Below, piece after piece: positions 60,842-64,000 of a stretch of DNA of 64,000 bases. The translations under genes and the position numbers were made by a program. Numbering within the stretch: the stretch's first letter is position 1; each line of letters opens with the position of its first letter. The stretch is from NCBI RefSeq assembly GCF_036588685.1, contig NC_086373.1, positions 496,001 to 560,000 of the forward strand. The letters are read 5' to 3'. This DNA comes from Mytilus trossulus (lineage: Eukaryota; Mollusca; Bivalvia; Mytilida; Mytilidae). The notes under the pieces were generated by a model, which did not search any database, was not told the DNA's origin, and saw only the letters and a program-made list of their open reading frames with translations.

Positions 60842-63117
60842 CAAGAGGCTCTCAAGAGCCTGAATCGCTCACCTTATTTTTTTGGTTAAATCCCTCATCA
60901 ATGACTATTTTGGCTTTTCAATTTATTTAAATGATCTTTGAATCGTCCTATTTTCTTAAAAAGCAAAAAAAAAATGTTCTTTTATGTTCTATTTTAGCCA
61001 TAGGAGCTATGTTTCTTGACATACAAGGAAATAAAATATAAAATTTATACTAGATACTCTGAAACTCATTTAACCTAAGTTTGGCTGAAATTGATACAGC
61101 AGTTTCAAAGGAGAAGATTTTTTAAAGTAAGTCAACATGATGAACAAATTGTGAAAAAAAGACAGGTTGACCTTGACCTAATAAATACTTTAACTTCTTG
61201 TCTTATTTGCTCTAAATGCTGGAGTTTTTGAGAAATAAGCCAAAAACTGCATTTTACCCTGTGTTCTAATTTTTAGCCATGACGGCCATGTTTTTTGACG
61301 AAATAGAAAATAAAACACAATCTTTATTTTATACACCCTACTGATCATTCAATTGAGTTTGGTTGAGTAGTTATAGAGAAGATTTTTTAAAGTTAGCAAA
61401 TATGATGAACAAATTGTGAAAAACTGTCATTAAAGGACAATAACCTCTTAAGGGGTCAATTGACAATTTTGGTCATAGACAATAGACAATAGACAATAGA
61501 CAATATTTTATTCGCACAAACACATTTACATTAAATGGTTATGGCATACAAAATTAAGACAATAAACTTACAATAGTTAAATTGATTACAATTATATTAG
61601 AGTGACAGTGGTATTCACAGCAAAGAAGAAAAAAGGCTATAAATTTCAACAGTTAACACATTATTAATGTTCATGAACAATTGAAAAAAGAACACAAACA
61701 AAAATTAGGTTGGCAATGCATATTAAAAGAAATACAAGTTATACAGATGTTCTTAATAAAAGACAATCATTAATATACTTTATGGTGATTTTTATAATGA
61801 CTGGTAAACTGCTATTTAAAAGTACAGTCAAATGCTTAAGTGTTATAGTGGACTGCAATTTAATAAAATTGAAATTAAGATTTTTATTAATATTTTGTAT
61901 ATAGGTATCCCTTAATGATGTATAGCATGGACAGATTGAGAAGAAATGGTATTCATCCTCAATTTCTTGTCTGTTACAGGATAAGCAAATGCGTTTACTT
62001 CTTTCATTGTTGGTATAACGCCCTCTTTCAATTGCTAAGGAATGTGCACTTAGTTTAAATTTACTGAAAACTGATCGGTCAGTTTTGAATTTACATATAT
62101 CAATATATGGGGGCCTTTTTCTAATTCTTTTAGTATGACAAAAGAAATTTAATTTTTCACATTTATTGATAGAACAATTTATAATTTGATAAGCCTGGTC
62201 ATAGATTCTTTGTTGGATACTATTTATGTGATATTTTAAATTAAAAGTATCAAAAGTGAGATGACCATAACCTAATTTATTTAACCAGTCTTTTACAATG
62301 TTAACCCATTTACTTGTTTTCTCTACATTATTATATATTTTATGGACTAAAGTGTAAGGCGAGTTTACAATATGGTTTAGAAATTTTATAGCTGAAAGCT
62401 GAATTTTAAAGTACAAAGGGATTCTGTTTGTCTCAGTTAAACAGGCTACATTTGTTGTTTTGCACTGTACACCTAAAATTTCTTTAATAAATTTAATATG
62501 TAAATGTTCAAACGGATCTGAATCTTTGAACACTTGGCTTAATTACACCCCAAACTTCACTTCCATAAAGAGTTATTGGAACAACTAAAGTATCAAATAA
62601 TTTTTCAAGCATACTGCAGGAATTATCTAAAGAGATATTAATTTATTTGTAGATCTTACTTTGCTGATCATTTTTGCTGTTTACAGTTTATCTTTATCTA
62701 TAATAATATTCAAGATAATGACCAAAAACTGCAAAATTTCCTTAAAATTACCAATTAAGTGGCAGCAACATAACAACGGGTTGTTTGATTCATCTGAAAT
62801 TTCAGGGCTGATAGAATTTGACCTAATGACCATTTTTACCCCATGTCAGATTTGCTCTAAATGCTTTAGTTTTTGAGATATAAGCCAAAAACTGCATTTG
62901 ACACCTATGTTCTATTTTAAGTAATGGCGGCCATGTTTTTTGACGGTTTAAAAATCGAAGCACAAACTTTGTGCAGGATAATCTAAGGAACAATCATGCT
63001 AAGTTTCATCCAAATCCATTCAGTAGTTTCAGAGGAGAAGATGTTTGAAAAATTGTTAACGACGACTACGACGGACGCCAAGTGATGAGAAAAGCTCTCC
63101 TTTTAGAAAAGGTGAGT
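60842..63117. mobile_element. Dispersed bivalve repeat element, interrupted by a LINE
   Basis: Begins with the hairpin AGGCTCTCAAGAGCCT followed by CGCTCACCTT. It ends with GACGCCAAGTGATGAGAAAA and the hairpin CCTTTTAGAAAAGG with AGGTGAG, so the ends are inverted as CTCACCTT/AAGGTGAG. Internal modules (GCCAAAAACTGCATTT; GAGAAGAT near both flanks) repeat. Parts are inverted copies of the family at 1-530 and 49845-50335. Without the LINE (61476-62640) it would be about 1.1 kb. No ORF of its own. Confidence 0.65.
61476..62640 (-). pseudogene. 5'-truncated non-LTR retrotransposon (reverse-transcriptase ORF C-terminus), frameshifted
   Basis: An open frame on the minus strand (62533-61739, 264 codons from a non-ATG codon) encodes the end of a LINE ORF2: DPFEHLHIKFIKEILGVQ, then a cysteine/histidine cluster CLSCNRQEIEDEYHFFSICP, typical of the RT C-terminal zinc-binding region. 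Upstream, a second frame encodes TLVVPITLYGSEVWGVIKPS, which should join it directly, so a frameshift lies near 62530. The 3' end carries AATAAA and four TTGTCTA-type 7-bp tail repeats (61476-61504 on the plus strand). 5' truncation is usual for target-primed insertion. It cannot be active. Clade not assigned. Confidence 0.8.
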
Positions 63118-63520
63118 TAAAAAATACACCAAATATTGTAGAATTATTTCATAAAGTACAAGAAAAACAGGCCAAAACACAAAAACTTACCTATAACCAC
63201 TGTACCACTAAATGAGGTCAAGGTAAGATGACACTTGCCAGTTGGACACTTTACAATCCATACATCAAATATAGTAGATCTATTGCTAATAGGATCTGAG
63301 ATATGGACTTGACCATCAAATGGGGTTGAGGTCAAGTGAAAATTGTCTGACTGGCATGAGGACTTGCAAGGTATGTACATGCCAAATACAGTTTTGCTTT
63401 TACACTACTCATAAGAGAGGAATTAACATTACAAAAAAAAATCATTTTTTTTTTCTCAAGTAGAATGGGACCATGAGAATGAGGTCAAGATCAATATATG
63501 ACATACAGACAATTCCTTAT
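63118..63520. repeat. Dispersed repeat G, right part
   Basis: Contains AACAGGCCAAAACACAAAAA, AATGAGGTCAAGGTAAGATG and GGGGTTGAGGTCAAGTGA, continuing the motif set of 60600-60841. Confidence 0.6.
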
Positions 63521-64000
63521 ATAAAGCATCTCTATAGTATGAAGCATTGAGGTGTTCTACCTTCTAATAGATAAAGCTTTTAAGAAGTTAGCCAACACTG
63601 TCAGGTCATTTAGGATTACATATTTTGGTATTAATATTGATTGTCTTTGCATTGGAAATAAACACATTTATTCTAAAACCAGTTGTTGGCATGATGTTGG
63701 TTAGGTTCTATTCATATATTTCATGAAGGTATGATACTAAACCCCTAACTGGAGGGATTGTACTTGATTTTCACATGATGAAGACATATAAATCTTTCTA
63801 TCAGTTAAATTGAGGTTTGGACCAGGCATGTCGTCAGCAACTGCTAGTAGTCCTTTGTTAATTTATGTATCATTGTCATTTTGCCTAGCTAGTTTTGTTT
63901 AAACATATTTTATTGTTCAAAATGAAAAAAGGATCAGACACAAGTTTTACAACTTAGTAACGTCTTCTCCATCGGACTCTGACTTCTTTTAAACAGGGTG
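63521..64000. other. Intergenic end of window, no gene seen
   Basis: AT-rich sequence with no convincing exon on either strand. Confidence 0.45.

Overview
The window is nuclear DNA of an animal, most probably a marine mussel of the genus Mytilus. The genes have spliceosomal introns with GT-AG borders, intergenic DNA is AT-rich and packed with small transposons, and 29541-34268 is a 173-bp satellite whose monomer carries an ApaI site (GGGCCC). Monomer length and site match the ApaI satellite known from Mytilus. The genus call is recognition from memory, not a database search.

Layout. (1) 1-8059: four exons of an ERCC6L2-like SNF2 helicase, plus strand; its 5' exons lie to the left of the window and its later helicase exons are not found. 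(2) Its introns hold two tandem arrays grown from the gene's own exon ends. A 43-bp unit (3251-3635, 4692-4780 and 5245-7540) copies the last 35 nt of the third visible exon plus 8 nt of intron. A 52/45-bp unit (8022-29440, over 400 copies) copies the last 38 nt of the fourth visible exon plus 14 nt of intron. Almost every unit therefore carries a 5' splice site. (3) 29441-29540: a 100-N gap, then the satellite, whose single variant base marks a 9-monomer higher-order repeat. (4) 34269-45700: two complete single-exon minus-strand genes, a RING-less TRIM/NHL-type protein (38255-39847) and an ankyrin-SOCS box (ASB-type) protein (41752-43020), among many mobile elements. (5) 45707-58818: a complete 11-exon DIMT1 gene (18S rRNA dimethyladenosine transferase, 306 aa), plus strand. 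Its intron 7 opens with a 42-bp array of about 65 copies. (6) 59-64 kb: MITEs, a foldback element and a 5'-truncated non-LTR retrotransposon nested inside two older repeats.

The genes do not form a pathway. ERCC6L2 is a DNA-repair/transcription ATPase, DIMT1 acts in small-subunit ribosome biogenesis, and the ASB- and TRIM-type proteins suggest ubiquitin-ligase or immune roles typical of expanded bivalve families. The most unusual content is the three minisatellites that start on, or within about 12 nt of, a 5' splice site. Two of them multiply the exon end together with its donor. I know of no described class of that kind.
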